Notes: a model not told the origin generated them from the letters alone. Shown: positions 35,898 to 44,868, numbered from the stretch's first letter. The stretch: DNA of 64,000 nucleotides from Bacteroidaceae bacterium (GCA_024401225.1 JAKSLM010000003.1:1-64000); one strand, 5' to 3'. Program-made: numbers and translations.

Positions 35898-35934
35898 AAA
35901 AAGAGAGGAACCATGAGGTTCTTCTCTTTTTCAT
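35898..35934 (-). terminator. Terminator after tRNA-fMet
   Basis: On the minus strand AAAAGAGAAGAACC and GGTTCCTCTCTTTT pair around CTCATG... with a T-run, ten bases from the tRNA 3' end. Confidence 0.8.
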
Positions 35935-35943
35935 TAGGAGTAG

Positions 35944-36016
35944 TTGCGGGGGTCCGACTCGAACGGGCGACCTCCAGGTTATGAGCCTGGCGAGCTACCA
36001 ACTGCTCCACCCCGCG
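35944..36016 (-). tRNA. Initiator tRNA-fMet (anticodon CAU)
   Basis: The minus strand begins CGCGGGGTGGAGCAG, as bacterial initiator tRNAs do. C1 cannot pair with A72, the hallmark that keeps initiator tRNA out of elongation. The anticodon loop CTCATAA has CAU, framed by CCAGG/CCTGG. Length is 73 bases, and CCA is not encoded. Confidence 0.95.
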
Positions 36017-36173
36017 ATGTATGTAGGAGTTTTAAGACATCCTTATGTCTAATTTGGAGGGTCCCTTCCGGAAAAGCGTTGCAAAGGTATGGAGTTTTGC
36101 CGACTTGTGCAAGTTTTTCGGGGCAAAAATGCAAAAATATATGTTTTTAAACAGCAAATTGCCTTTTTTTTTA

Positions 36174-36181
36174 TAACTTTG
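36174..36181 (+). promoter_or_regulatory. -7 element for rlpA
   Basis: TAACTTTG fits TAnnTTTG, 35 bases before the ATG at 36216. The -33 element is unclear. Confidence 0.45.
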
Positions 36182-36215
36182 CGCCATCAAAACTTAATCT
36201 TACCCCTTAAAACCC

Positions 36216-36593
36216 ATGAATTCTCTACTGATAGCACTGGCCATGATGTGGTCGGCTTACGGGACTGACTCCATACCTCAGAACAAGGCAGAAAAGCCGT
36301 TCCAGACGGGCAAGGCGACCTACTATGGCAATCGCTGGCACGGGCGACGTACGGCCTCGGGCGAGCGTTACCACAAGGATTCGCTGACCTGCGCACACCG
36401 CACGGCTAAGTTTGGCACTAAGCTGCGCGTGGTGAACAAGAAGAATGGCAAGGAGGTGGTGGTAAGGGTCAACGACCGAGGGCCATTCGGCAAGGGTATG
36501 GTGATCGACCTATCGACTGCCGCCGCACGAAAGCTGGGCATGCTGGCCGATGGCGTGGTGATGGTGGATATGTATGAGGTGAAGGGGAATTAA
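36216..36593 (+). CDS. rlpA: RlpA-like septal ring lytic transglycosylase domain protein
   Basis: The 125-residue protein has a short signal-like start ([16 protein letters not shown]) and one double-psi beta-barrel. [21 protein letters not shown] and [17 protein letters not shown] are RlpA signatures; the Asp in NDRGPF and the His in [15 protein letters not shown] are expected to act in cleavage of denuded glycan. There is no SPOR domain, so it is a minimal version. It acts in the periplasm during cell division. Confidence 0.88.
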   Translation: MNSLLIALAMMWSAYGTDSIPQNKAEKPFQTGKATYYGNRWHGRRTASGERYHKDSLTCAHRTAKFGTKLRVVNKKNGKEVVVRVNDRGPFGKGMVIDLSTAAARKLGMLADGVVMVDMYEVKGN

Positions 36594-36783
36594 GAATTAG
36601 GAATTATGAATTAGGAATTAGGAATTAAGAATTAGGAATTAAGAATTAGGAATTATGAATTAGGAATTAAGAGTTAGGAATTAAGAGTTAAGTCATCGTC
36701 CGCAGGACGGTTCTTGGCAAGCCAAGCGCTTCGCGATAAGGAGCGTAGCGATAACTTAATTCCTAATTCTTAATTCTTAATTC
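36589..36783. repeat. AT-rich AGAATTAGGAATTA tandem run with inverted counterpart
   Basis: Irregular repeats of GAATTAAGAATTAG fill 36589-36690, and the complementary CTTAATTCCTAATTC lies at 36755-36783, with a GC-rich spacer containing GCGCTTCGCGATAAGGAGCG. The whole can fold into a long hairpin between the convergent rlpA and folE genes. Confidence 0.65.
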
Positions 36784-36788
36784 AATAC

Positions 36789-37397
36789 TTATCTAATGCC
36801 AATCATATTGTAGAACTCGTTGCGTAGCTGCGGGTTCTGTTCGAATGCGCCAGTGAAGTAGCTGGTGGTCATCTTACCTTTGTTCTTAATGCCTCGCATC
36901 GACTTGCACATGTGCTGTCCCTTGAGCACGATGGCAAATCCGAGTGCATCGCCTCCGAGGGCATCGGAGAGCATATCGACGATGTCGTGACCCAGGCGTT
37001 CCTGTAGCTGCAGGCGGGCTGCACAGTAACCTACCACGCGTGCCACCTTGGAGATGCCAAGGATGCGGCCCGTAGGCGATGGGATGTAGGCGAAGTAGTA
37101 CTCGCCGAAGAAGGGTAGCATGTGATGCTCGCACATGGAGTAGTAGTCGCCCTCGTCGAAGATCATGTCGCTCGAGTGAGCCACATTCTCGAAGGTGGTG
37201 ATGGCTGGCTTGGCATCGGGATTGTAGCCGCGGAAGATTTCCTGCCACATACGCACGATGCGTGCTGGGGTGTCGATGAGTCCCTCGCTCTCGGTGTCGC
37301 CACCTATGTAGTCGATGAGTGTACGGATGGCATCGCGAGCCTCGTCGGGAGTTATCGTACGTTTAGTATCTTGTGGGTTTGAAGTGATAGTTTCCAT
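36789..37397 (-). CDS. folE: GTP cyclohydrolase I
   Basis: The 202-residue protein converts GTP to dihydroneopterin triphosphate. Zinc ligands are Cys in YYSMCEHHMLPFFGEYY (with the two following His) and Cys in KGQHMCKSMRG. SKVARVVGYCAARLQLQERL is the family core. I start at METITSNP; its 5' end overlaps the end of queE by 46 bases. Its place in a queD-queE-folE set behind a preQ1-type riboswitch suggests this copy mainly serves queuosine synthesis, though it could also feed folate. Confidence 0.93.
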   Translation of the reverse strand: METITSNPQDTKRTITPDEARDAIRTLIDYIGGDTESEGLIDTPARIVRMWQEIFRGYNPDAKPAITTFENVAHSSDMIFDEGDYYSMCEHHMLPFFGEYYFAYIPSPTGRILGISKVARVVGYCAARLQLQERLGHDIVDMLSDALGGDALGFAIVLKGQHMCKSMRGIKNKGKMTTSYFTGAFEQNPQLRNEFYNMIGIR

Positions 37398-37915
37398 TTT
37401 GGATGCTGAAGGATGTAGTTGATAGTTTGCTGAATTAACTCTTGGTTGCGGATAGGATCGCCCGTATCGCATGGCTGAAGGCTGTAGGCTGTGGCCTGGT
37501 ACTGATCGTAGACGGACATGTCCTGAGCCTCGTAGACCACTTTCAGTTCGTCGATGCGCTGTATGTTGACCTTGGCATACTTAGGCGAGCAGACCACCCA
37601 GTGGATAGGGCCTTCGGGCAGCGGATGGGTGCCGTTGGTCTCGATGTGGACCTGGCGATGGGCTGCGCTGAGGCGATGGAGCAAGGATGAGGTGAGCTGG
37701 AGTGTGGGTTCGCCTCCGGTGAGGATGACTACGCTGGAGGGATACTGAAGCACGGCATCCACGATCTCGTCCTCGGACATCTCAGTATAGGACTGGAAGT
37801 CGGTGTCGCAGAATGAGCACTTGAGATTGCAACCGGCAAAGCGCACAAACACGGCCGGTACGCCGGTGTGGCAGCCTTCGCCCTGAAGGGAATAGAAGAT
37901 TTCGTTGATTCTCAT
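37352..37915 (-). CDS. queE: 7-carboxy-7-deazaguanine synthase (radical SAM)
   Basis: The 187-residue radical-SAM enzyme carries CNLKCSFCDTDF (CxxxCxxC type) near residue 30 to bind the [4Fe-4S] cluster, and TGGEPTLQ near 65. It turns 6-carboxytetrahydropterin into 7-carboxy-7-deazaguanine in the queuosine pathway. FYSLQGEGCHTGVPAVFVRFAG is the QueE N-terminus. Start at MRINEIFYS. It starts 4 bases after the queD stop, and folE begins within its 3' end. Confidence 0.94.
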   Translation of the reverse strand: MRINEIFYSLQGEGCHTGVPAVFVRFAGCNLKCSFCDTDFQSYTEMSEDEIVDAVLQYPSSVVILTGGEPTLQLTSSLLHRLSAAHRQVHIETNGTHPLPEGPIHWVVCSPKYAKVNIQRIDELKVVYEAQDMSVYDQYQATAYSLQPCDTGDPIRNQELIQQTINYILQHPKWKLSLQTHKILNVR

Positions 37916-37919
37916 GGTC

Positions 37920-38258
37920 CTACTCGTCGTCTTTCTCGTACGATGCAATGTTGGATGTGCTTTCCTCCACATCAACACGATAGCAGTTTGGCACCTGATC
38001 GCACACCCATCGGGCAATGTTTTCGGCAGTAGGATTGAATGGCAGCAATTCGTTGAAATTGCCATGGTCGAGGTAGTCGTGGATCTGCTCCTTGATGTGG
38101 GTGAAGTCGATCACCATACCGTCCTGGTTGAGCTCGCGCGACTTGCAATGCACGGTGATTTTCCAGTTGTGGCCGTGCAGATTCTCGCATTTGCTGCGAT
38201 ACGAGAGATTGAGGGCATGACATCCGGCAATCTCCATCTGTTTGGAAACGTAATACAT
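37920..38258 (-). CDS. queD: 6-carboxytetrahydropterin synthase
   Basis: The 112-residue protein is QueD. Zinc histidines lie in AGCHALNL and ENLHGHNWKITV, and the catalytic Cys in RSKCENLHGHN. It converts dihydroneopterin triphosphate to 6-carboxytetrahydropterin. I start at MYYVSKQME (38258): the upstream in-frame ATG at 38291 is inside the predicted riboswitch, so the shorter protein is right. First gene of queD-queE-folE. Confidence 0.94.
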   Translation of the reverse strand: MYYVSKQMEIAGCHALNLSYRSKCENLHGHNWKITVHCKSRELNQDGMVIDFTHIKEQIHDYLDHGNFNELLPFNPTAENIARWVCDQVPNCYRVDVEESTSNIASYEKDDE

Positions 38259-38260
38259 AG

Positions 38261-38298
38261 TCAAGTTTTTTTCACTAGGGTATTCTTGCACCTAGGTG
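38261..38298 (-). promoter_or_regulatory. Candidate preQ1-I riboswitch before queD
   Basis: On the minus strand the P1 arms CACCTAG (38298-38292) and CTAGTG (38278-38273) enclose GTGCAAGAATACC. An A7 tail is followed by CTTG, which can pair with the loop CAAG, giving an H-type pseudoknot. The loop GGTGCAAGAATACCC aligns with B. subtilis preQ1-I (GGTTCTAGCTACACCC) with one base fewer. The tail ends 2 bases before the queD ATG, so ligand binding should block translation start. Confidence 0.75.
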
Positions 38299-38356
38299 GG
38301 TTAATATTTTTTCGGGGCCTATGGGGCTCATGAGCCTGGCAGGCACCCTATTGGTT

Positions 38357-40033
38357 TCATTTTCGCTCCAGCTCCTGCAGCGACTCCATCTTCTTGGTCT
38401 CAAGGAACTCGTAGATGCCGCATAGGTGCTCGCGCACGCGCTGGTGACCGAACTCGTAGACCTTGCTCACGAGGCCATCGAGGAAGTCGCGGTCGTGCGA
38501 CACGACGATGAGTGTGCCATCGAAGTCCATGAGTGCCTGCTTGAGGATGTCCTTAGTCTTGAGGTCGAGATGGTTGGTAGGCTCATCGAGGATGAGGAGG
38601 TTGAAGGGTTCGAGCAGCATCTTGAGGATGGCGAGGCGTGTGCGCTCACCTCCCGACAGCACCTTGACCTTCTTGGTGCTCTCCTCGCCTCCGAACATGA
38701 AGGCGCCGAGGAGGTCGCGTATCTTGTTGCGTATGTCGCCCTTTGCCACATCATCGATGGTCTGGAAGATGGTGAGCTCGCCATCGAGCAGCGATGCCTG
38801 GTTCTGTGCGAAGTAGCCTATCTGCACGTTATGGCCCAGCTGCATGTCGCCCTCGTGCTGCAGTTCGCCCATGATGCACTTGACCATGGTCGACTTGCCC
38901 TCACCGTTGCGGCCCACGAATGCCACCTTCTGTCCACGCTCGATGGTGAAGGATGCATTGGCAAACACCTTCTTCTGCTTGTGCTCCACATGGCCTGTTG
39001 CTGGATCGGTGACATCGAAGTCGAAGGTCTTCCCCACTCCATCGGCTATGACCGGATACTGGCCCGAGCGTGGTGATGGTGGGAACTTGAGGCGGAGGGC
39101 GCTTGTGTCCTCCTCATCGACCTCGATGATCTCGAGCTTCTCGAGCATCTTGACGCGGCTCTGCACCTGGAGGGTCTTGGAATAGGTACCCTTGAAGCGC
39201 TCGATGAAGTCCTTCGTCTCCTGTATCATCTTCTGCTGCTCCTCGTACTGCTTCTGCTGCTGCTCGCGGCGCTCCTTGCGGAGCTCGAGGTAGTGGGAGT
39301 AGGATGCACGGTAGTCGTAGATGCGGCCCATGGTGACCTCGATGGTGCGGGTGGTGATGCTATCGACAAACTTACGGTCGTGCGAGATGACTACCACAGC
39401 CTTGCCCGACTCCTTGATGAAGTCCTCGAGCCACTGGATACTCTCGATGTCGAGATGGTTGGTAGGCTCATCGAGCAGGAGCACATCGGGATTCTTGAGC
39501 AGGAGCTTGGCAAGCTCGATGCGCATACGCCAGCCTCCGGAGAATTCGCTCGTAGGGCGCTGGAAGTCGCTGCGCTCGAAGCCCAGGCCGAGAAGGATCT
39601 TCTCCACATCCTCCTCGAAGTGAGTCATATCGATGGCATAGAACTTCTCGGAGAGGGCGCTGACCTTCTCGATGAGCGCCATGTACTCCTCGCTCTCGTA
39701 GTCGGTGCGAGTCTCGAGCTGGCGATTGATCTCGTCGATCTCAGCCTCGGTCTCACGAAGGTAGGCGAACGCCTGCGAGGTCTCCTCAAAGACGGTGCGT
39801 CCATCCTCAGTCATGAGGTGCTGCGGAAGGTAGGCCACCACGGTGTCCTTGGGTGCGCTCACCTTGCCTCGGGTAGGCTGTCGCACTCCGGCAAGGATCT
39901 TGAGCATGGTGCTCTTGCCGGCTCCGTTCTTGCCCATGAGGGCTATGCGGTCCTTCTCATTGATCTGAAACGAGATATCCTTGAAGAGTGTCGTTCCTCC
40001 AAATTCCACAGCTATGTTGTCGACTGAAATCAT
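38357..40033 (-). CDS. ABC-F family ATPase, second copy
   Basis: The 558-residue protein has two ABC domains: Walker A GKNGAGKS and GRNGEGKS, signatures SGGWRMR and SGGERTR, and the LLLDEPTNHLD/LILDEPTNHLD Walker B blocks, joined by a charged ABC-F linker. It lacks the long C-terminal coiled coil of the copy at 13841-15847. It is expected to act on stalled ribosomes. A promoter lies at 40099-40069; it is a single-gene unit. Confidence 0.92.
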   Translation of the reverse strand: MISVDNIAVEFGGTTLFKDISFQINEKDRIALMGKNGAGKSTMLKILAGVRQPTRGKVSAPKDTVVAYLPQHLMTEDGRTVFEETSQAFAYLRETEAEIDEINRQLETRTDYESEEYMALIEKVSALSEKFYAIDMTHFEEDVEKILLGLGFERSDFQRPTSEFSGGWRMRIELAKLLLKNPDVLLLDEPTNHLDIESIQWLEDFIKESGKAVVVISHDRKFVDSITTRTIEVTMGRIYDYRASYSHYLELRKERREQQQKQYEEQQKMIQETKDFIERFKGTYSKTLQVQSRVKMLEKLEIIEVDEEDTSALRLKFPPSPRSGQYPVIADGVGKTFDFDVTDPATGHVEHKQKKVFANASFTIERGQKVAFVGRNGEGKSTMVKCIMGELQHEGDMQLGHNVQIGYFAQNQASLLDGELTIFQTIDDVAKGDIRNKIRDLLGAFMFGGEESTKKVKVLSGGERTRLAILKMLLEPFNLLILDEPTNHLDLKTKDILKQALMDFDGTLIVVSHDRDFLDGLVSKVYEFGHQRVREHLCGIYEFLETKKMESLQELERK

Positions 40034-40068
40034 TCGATTCTTTCCTATTTATATTAATAAAACGGCTG

Positions 40069-40099
40069 CAAAGGTACGACTTTTTGCAGACACCGCCAA
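40069..40099 (-). promoter_or_regulatory. Promoter of the second ABC-F gene
   Basis: On the minus strand TTG (40099-40097), 20 bases, TACCTTTG (40076-40069). Confidence 0.7.
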
Positions 40100-40265
40100 G
40101 CAAAGGAGGGAAATTTTGCTGTCAGCAGCAGCGAAGAACCACCCCATGATGGAGCCAAGACATGGGATTTGCAATAAAAAATGAAAAAAAATGCGCTTCG
40201 CACACAATGTTTTGCCTATAGTTTGCGTATATATAGTTATAAAAACCAACATAACACAAAGATTG

Positions 40266-40799
40266 ATGAATATACAGATAAGAGAAGCAAAAAGCGAGGA
40301 CGCAGGACAGCTACTGGCCATCTACGCGCCCTACGTGCTGGAAACAGCCATCACATACGAGTACGACATACCTACGCTCGAGGACTTCACAAACCGCATC
40401 GAGAGCACACTACGCAAATACCCATACCTCGTGGCAATAGCCGATGGGCAGATAGTCGGCTACGCCTATGCAGGAACCTTCAAGGGCAGGCGAGCATACG
40501 ACTGCTCGGTGGAGACAAGCATCTACATAGAACGTAACCACCACGGAATGGGCATAGGACGCATGCTGTACGATGAACTCGAACTAAGACTCAAGGCGCA
40601 GGGCATCACCAACCTCTATGCCTGCATCGCCTACACCGAGCATGAGGACGAATACCTGAATCTGGACAGCGTGCACTTCCACGAGAAGATGGGCTACACC
40701 CTCTGCGGCACCTTCCACCGATGTGCGGTGAAGTTCGACCGTCCTTACGACATGGTGTGGATGGAAAAGATGTTCGATATCGATAATTCACATAACTAA
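40266..40799 (+). CDS. GNAT N-acetyltransferase (phosphinothricin acetyltransferase-like)
   Basis: The 177-residue protein has the GNAT fold with acetyl-CoA binding at RNHHGMGIGRMLYDELE (near 100). The start NIQIREAKSEDAGQLLAIYAPYV, the ITYEYDIPT stretch and YACIAYTEHEDEYLN resemble the PAT/bar and MnaT group that acetylates phosphinothricin or methionine sulfone analogues. The natural substrate is unknown. Followed 17 bases later by a methyltransferase gene. Confidence 0.85.
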   Translation: MNIQIREAKSEDAGQLLAIYAPYVLETAITYEYDIPTLEDFTNRIESTLRKYPYLVAIADGQIVGYAYAGTFKGRRAYDCSVETSIYIERNHHGMGIGRMLYDELELRLKAQGITNLYACIAYTEHEDEYLNLDSVHFHEKMGYTLCGTFHRCAVKFDRPYDMVWMEKMFDIDNSHN

Positions 40800-40816
40800 G
40801 CATTAAGCCAACTGAT

Positions 40817-41590
40817 ATGCCACTTTCAAACATAGAAAAACATTACAACAAGCATAACGAGCACCGCCGACTGGGCCAAAGGCACGGCATCGTGGAGTTT
40901 GAGACCACCATGCACCACCTGCACCGTTTCCTCAAGCCAGGACAGCAGATACTCGACATCGGAGCCGGAACAGGCCGCTACACATCAGCCCTCATGGCTG
41001 AAGGCTACAGCGTGAAGGCGGTGGAGCTGGTGCGCCGCAACATCGAACTGTTCCTGAAGCACGAGCCTGCAGCCGACGTGGTGCAGGGCGATGCACGCAA
41101 CATGCCCTTCATACCTACCGCATCGGCCGATGTCACCCTGCTGCTCGGTCCGCTCTACCACCTCTTCGGCGATGAGGAGAAGCTCAAGGCTCTACGCGAG
41201 GCTAAGCGCATCACGAAGCCAGGCGGACTCATATTCGTAGCCTACCTGATGAACGAATACAGCATACTCTCCTACTGCTTCGATGAGGACCGCATCAACG
41301 ACCTCATGGAGCGCGGCGTGGTGGATAAGGACTTCCACATACAGGCACAAGCCGACGAACTATACGACTACATACGCCTCGAGGATATAGACCGTCTCAA
41401 CGCAGCAGCAGGACTGGAGCGCGTGACCATATTCTCGCCCGATGGGGCAGCCGACTATATGCGCACCCGACTCAATCGCATGAGCGACGACACCTTCGCC
41501 CGATTCATCGAATACCAGAAGTGCATCTCCGAGCGGCACGACCTCATCGGCGCAGGCAGCCACACGGTCGATGTGGTAAGATGCCCTTAG
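40817..41590 (+). CDS. Class I SAM-dependent methyltransferase
   Basis: The 257-residue protein has the SAM-binding motif ILDIGAGTGRYTSALMAEG near residue 45, an acidic second strand (VKAVELVRRN) and motif IV VTLLLGPLYHL. It looks like a small-molecule methyltransferase; the substrate is unknown. It probably shares a message with the GNAT gene, and a good terminator follows. Confidence 0.85.
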   Translation: MPLSNIEKHYNKHNEHRRLGQRHGIVEFETTMHHLHRFLKPGQQILDIGAGTGRYTSALMAEGYSVKAVELVRRNIELFLKHEPAADVVQGDARNMPFIPTASADVTLLLGPLYHLFGDEEKLKALREAKRITKPGGLIFVAYLMNEYSILSYCFDEDRINDLMERGVVDKDFHIQAQADELYDYIRLEDIDRLNAAAGLERVTIFSPDGAADYMRTRLNRMSDDTFARFIEYQKCISERHDLIGAGSHTVDVVRCP

Positions 41591-41617
41591 AAGCCGGATA
41601 ATGGTGCAGCAAAGCGC

Positions 41618-41656
41618 AACCCACGGCCTGTCGGAAGACGGGAACCGTGGGTTTTT
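41618..41656 (+). terminator. Terminator after the methyltransferase gene
   Basis: AACCCACGG and CCGTGGGTT form a 9-bp stem followed by TTTT, 28 bases after the stop. Confidence 0.85.
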
Positions 41657-41770
41657 ACATTTTGTATGGCATTTTCGGCAAAGATTTGACAAAATAATAG
41701 CGTAATACGACGTATTTTGGAAATAATGTAAGCAGTTTGTCTTCAAAATGTGTATTTTGTTATCTTTTTC

Positions 41771-41801
41771 TTGTTTATTACTTACATAATGCTTAACTTT
41801 G
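41771..41801 (+). promoter_or_regulatory. Promoter of the ATP-grasp operon
   Basis: TTG (41771-41773), 20 bases, TAACTTTG (41794-41801). Transcription should start near 41808, giving a 190-base leader. Confidence 0.75.
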
Positions 41802-41809
41802 CAGCGTCT

Positions 41810-42000
41810 TTTAGAACAAAAGGCATTTACACAACACAAAATAACAACAAACTGCAACCAAACACAAATAAAAATCAACAAACTGCAACCAAACACAAAC
41901 ACAAGGCGAAAGCCAACACAACACAAAAAAGAATTGCGACACAAGCACTAACAACTATTTTCCAACACAAACAACAAACACAAAAAAACATCTATTCTTT
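41810..42000 (+). promoter_or_regulatory. Unstructured C/A-rich leader of the ATP-grasp operon
   Basis: The leader is almost only A and C with few G, and it carries two exact copies of CAACAAACTGCAACCAAACA (41847 and 41877, 30 bases apart). Such leaders stay unfolded and, in organisms lacking Shine-Dalgarno use, favour strong translation. Protein binding at the repeats is possible. Confidence 0.6.
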
Positions 42001-43335
42001 ATGGCAGACGTAAGTATTAACGCTCTTGTCGACAGCAGAAACAGCGTCAACAAGTGGATGGAACGTTTCGGGGTAAGATTCGGAGTATACAAAAAAGGCG
42101 TATTCCGCGAGCAGCTTTTCCCTTTTGATTCAGTACCACGCATCATCAGCAAGAAGGACTGGGACTATCTTGAAAAAGGACTCCGACAGCGTGTTCAGGC
42201 ACTCAACATGTTTCTCTGGGACATCTACCATGACAAGAAGATCATCGCAGACGGCGTTGTACCTACGGAATTTGTCTACGCCTCGAAGGGCTACATGCCC
42301 GAGTGCGAAGGCATCGACCCTACGCTCAAAGTGTACGCCCACATAGCAGGCATCGACCTGGTGGAGGGCAAGAACGGGCAGTGGTACGTGCTGGAGGACA
42401 ACCTGCGCATACCAAGCGGAGCAAGCTACCCGATGATAGCACGCACCGTGACACGCAAGGTGACTCCTGAGGCTTTTGCAGACAATGCCGTGGCTGACAA
42501 CCGCGACTATGCCGACATGCTGCGACAGATGATGGAGGATGTCAACGAGGATCGCGGAATAGCCGTGATACTCACACCTGGCAGATACAATTCAGCATTT
42601 TTCGAACATTCATATCTCGCAGAGAAGACCGGCGCAACACTGGCCTATCCGGGCGACCTCATCGTGGAGGATAACATAGTGTACTACGAAGGCCTCTACC
42701 ACGAGAAGCAGAGGGTGGGAAGCATATACCGCCGCGTAAGCGATGAGTACATGGATCCACTCACCTTCGAGCCTGAGAGCCTGCTCGGCATACCGGGAGT
42801 GATGGAAGCCTACAAGGCTGGCAACGTGGCGCTGATCAATGCGATAGGCAACGGTGTGGCCGACGATAAGGGCATCTACTATTTCGTGCCTAAGATGGTG
42901 AAGTACTATCTGAACGAGGAACCAATACTGCAAAATGCGCCTACCTATCTCCCTTACTACAAGGAGGACTACGACTACATCCTCGCCAACATCGAAAAAC
43001 TGGTCATCAAGGATGTGGCTGAAGCTGGAGGCTACGGAGTGGTGTTCGGCAACGAGCTGACTCCGGAGAAGCTCGAGGAACTGAAGGCTCTCATCATCAG
43101 CGAGCCTCGCCGATGGATAGCACAGGAGGTGATAGACTTCAAGGATCTTGAGGTGCTCGACAGTGAGGGCAACGGTTCGATGCGAAAGGCCGATCTGCGC
43201 GCATTCGTGGTGAGCGGAAAGGAAACCCGCGTATGGGCATCAGGATTGACACGCTATGCAAGCAACCCGAACTCGTTTGTGGTGAACTCATCGCAGGGAG
43301 GCGGATTCAAGGACACTTGGGTAATGAACAAATAA
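42001..43335 (+). CDS. Circularly permuted ATP-grasp family protein
   Basis: The 444-residue protein belongs to the circularly permuted ATP-grasp type (DUF404/407), whose members are predicted to form amide or peptide bonds. Landmarks are LWDIYHDKKIIADGVVP, GIDLVEGKNGQWYVLEDNLRIPSGASYP (near 125), a DVNEDRGIAVILTPGRYNSAFFEH stretch, and the nucleotide-binding LVIKDVAEAGGYGVVFG. It is first in a five-gene operon with an alpha-E protein, a transglutaminase and two AstE-like proteins. That family context suggests synthesis or processing of a peptide-like modification; the substrate is unknown. Confidence 0.88.
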   Translation: MADVSINALVDSRNSVNKWMERFGVRFGVYKKGVFREQLFPFDSVPRIISKKDWDYLEKGLRQRVQALNMFLWDIYHDKKIIADGVVPTEFVYASKGYMPECEGIDPTLKVYAHIAGIDLVEGKNGQWYVLEDNLRIPSGASYPMIARTVTRKVTPEAFADNAVADNRDYADMLRQMMEDVNEDRGIAVILTPGRYNSAFFEHSYLAEKTGATLAYPGDLIVEDNIVYYEGLYHEKQRVGSIYRRVSDEYMDPLTFEPESLLGIPGVMEAYKAGNVALINAIGNGVADDKGIYYFVPKMVKYYLNEEPILQNAPTYLPYYKEDYDYILANIEKLVIKDVAEAGGYGVVFGNELTPEKLEELKALIISEPRRWIAQEVIDFKDLEVLDSEGNGSMRKADLRAFVVSGKETRVWASGLTRYASNPNSFVVNSSQGGGFKDTWVMNK

Positions 43336-43397
43336 CAATAACAAGGCAGACGAAGATGGAGAAGCCTATTATGAATTAAGAAAGACAAAGACGAACT

Positions 43398-44096
43398 ATG
43401 GTAAGAAGCAACACAATATCAGCCATGAAGGCCAATCGCCTGTTCTGGCTCGGACGATACGAAGAAAGAGTATACATGACGCTGCACCTGCTGCGCCAAT
43501 GCTACGACAAGATGATAGACGGCAACACAGCCGACTATGAGGAGTTCTGGTCGCGACTCGATTGCAGCGGAGCCTACTCCACTCCCGAGGATTTCCGCAT
43601 GGGTATGCTGTACGATGAACACAATCCAAACAGCATCATGTCGGAGATGAACTATGCAAAGGATAACGCCATCCTCCTGCGAGAGGACATCACGAGCGAG
43701 ACGCTCTCGTTCATCGAAATGTCGATCGCTCACATGAAGGCTTGCAAAGACAAATCGGAGACCAACATCACAGCCCTGCAGCCTATCACCGACTGGGGAC
43801 TCGCCTTCTGGGGATCTGTGTTCCAGCGCCTGCACAATCAGAAGATCATCGATCTCATCGTAATAGGTCGAAACATAGAATACATCGACATGCTGATACG
43901 CTTCGACTATCCGTTCGAGCGCATACGCCACGCCTACGAGGAGATAAAGTCGTACGGCAAGGATATGACACGCATATTCGACACCATGATCGAAGCTCAG
44001 CTCGACTCCCTGTTCACCAGCGAGAACTACGATCCGCTAAACATGGACTACAAGAACAAGGTGCTGAAGTACATCAATCAGCTGGTAATAGTGTAA
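43398..44096 (+). CDS. Alpha-E domain protein (DUF403)
   Basis: The 232-residue helical protein begins with the family hallmark MKANRLFWLGRYEERVYMTLHLLRQ. Alpha-E proteins occur almost always beside circularly permuted ATP-grasp proteins and transglutaminases, as here, and are thought to work in the same complex. The start at 43398 is MVRSNTISAM; the later Met at residue 10 is also possible. It follows the ATP-grasp gene by 62 bases. Confidence 0.88.
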   Translation: MVRSNTISAMKANRLFWLGRYEERVYMTLHLLRQCYDKMIDGNTADYEEFWSRLDCSGAYSTPEDFRMGMLYDEHNPNSIMSEMNYAKDNAILLREDITSETLSFIEMSIAHMKACKDKSETNITALQPITDWGLAFWGSVFQRLHNQKIIDLIVIGRNIEYIDMLIRFDYPFERIRHAYEEIKSYGKDMTRIFDTMIEAQLDSLFTSENYDPLNMDYKNKVLKYINQLVIV

Positions 44097-44112
44097 GGAC
44101 ATAAAGCAAGAA

Positions 44113-44868
44113 ATGAAACGTTACTTGTACAGCTACCAGACCATCGTGCGATTCTACGTGCAGGTGGACCGCCACTTCCTGAAGCTCAGATGCCAGCCTT
44201 CTGCCAGTGAGTATCAGACCATAGTGGACGAGAGCGTGGTGCTTCATCCTGTAGGTTTCCACATAAGCATAGGAACGGATGGATTCGGCAACCGCATCAT
44301 AACGGGCAGCTCGCTGATACCGCACGATTCGCTCGCCTACATCTCCTCCGGCATCGTGGAGCAGACGGACTACGCCATTCCTGATCCTTCGCCCCAGCCC
44401 TACTACCGATGCCACTCGGCACTCACGGAGCCATCGGACGAACTGAGGCTGATGGCAAAGGAGCACAAACAGGCTGCCGACCTCTGTCACGCTGTATACG
44501 AGGCGATGCACTACGAGCCAGGAAGCACCGATGTGCGCACCACAGCAGCCGAGGCCTTTGCACAGCGCAAGGGTGTGTGCCAGGACTTTGCACATATACT
44601 CTTAAGCCTGCTGCGTCTCAATGGTTACGCTGCACGCTATGTGAACGGACTGATAGTAGGCGAAGGTGCCACTCACGCATGGGTGGAGGTGCACGATGGG
44701 GAGAACTGGATAGCTTTCGACCCCACTCACAACTGCCAAGTGACTCATGGCTACATCAAGCTGGCTCATGGGCGCGATGCTAACGACTGCCCCGTATGCC
44801 GCGGTTCGATGTCGGGAAGCAACATCAGTCAGCAAACTGAAATAAAAGTAATAGTAAACGAGATATGA
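44113..44868 (+). CDS. Transglutaminase-like cysteine protease family protein
   Basis: The 251-residue protein has a transglutaminase core with Cys in AQRKGVCQDFAHILLSLLR, His in GATHAWVEVHDG and Asp in WIAFDPTHN, the full catalytic triad. The N-terminal 90 residues form a beta domain typical of these operon-linked members. Homologues are predicted to be peptidases or acyl-transferases acting on the product of the neighbouring ATP-grasp enzyme. No signal peptide is visible, so it is cytoplasmic. The next gene overlaps its stop (ATGA). Confidence 0.88.
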   Translation: MKRYLYSYQTIVRFYVQVDRHFLKLRCQPSASEYQTIVDESVVLHPVGFHISIGTDGFGNRIITGSSLIPHDSLAYISSGIVEQTDYAIPDPSPQPYYRCHSALTEPSDELRLMAKEHKQAADLCHAVYEAMHYEPGSTDVRTTAAEAFAQRKGVCQDFAHILLSLLRLNGYAARYVNGLIVGEGATHAWVEVHDGENWIAFDPTHNCQVTHGYIKLAHGRDANDCPVCRGSMSGSNISQQTEIKVIVNEI

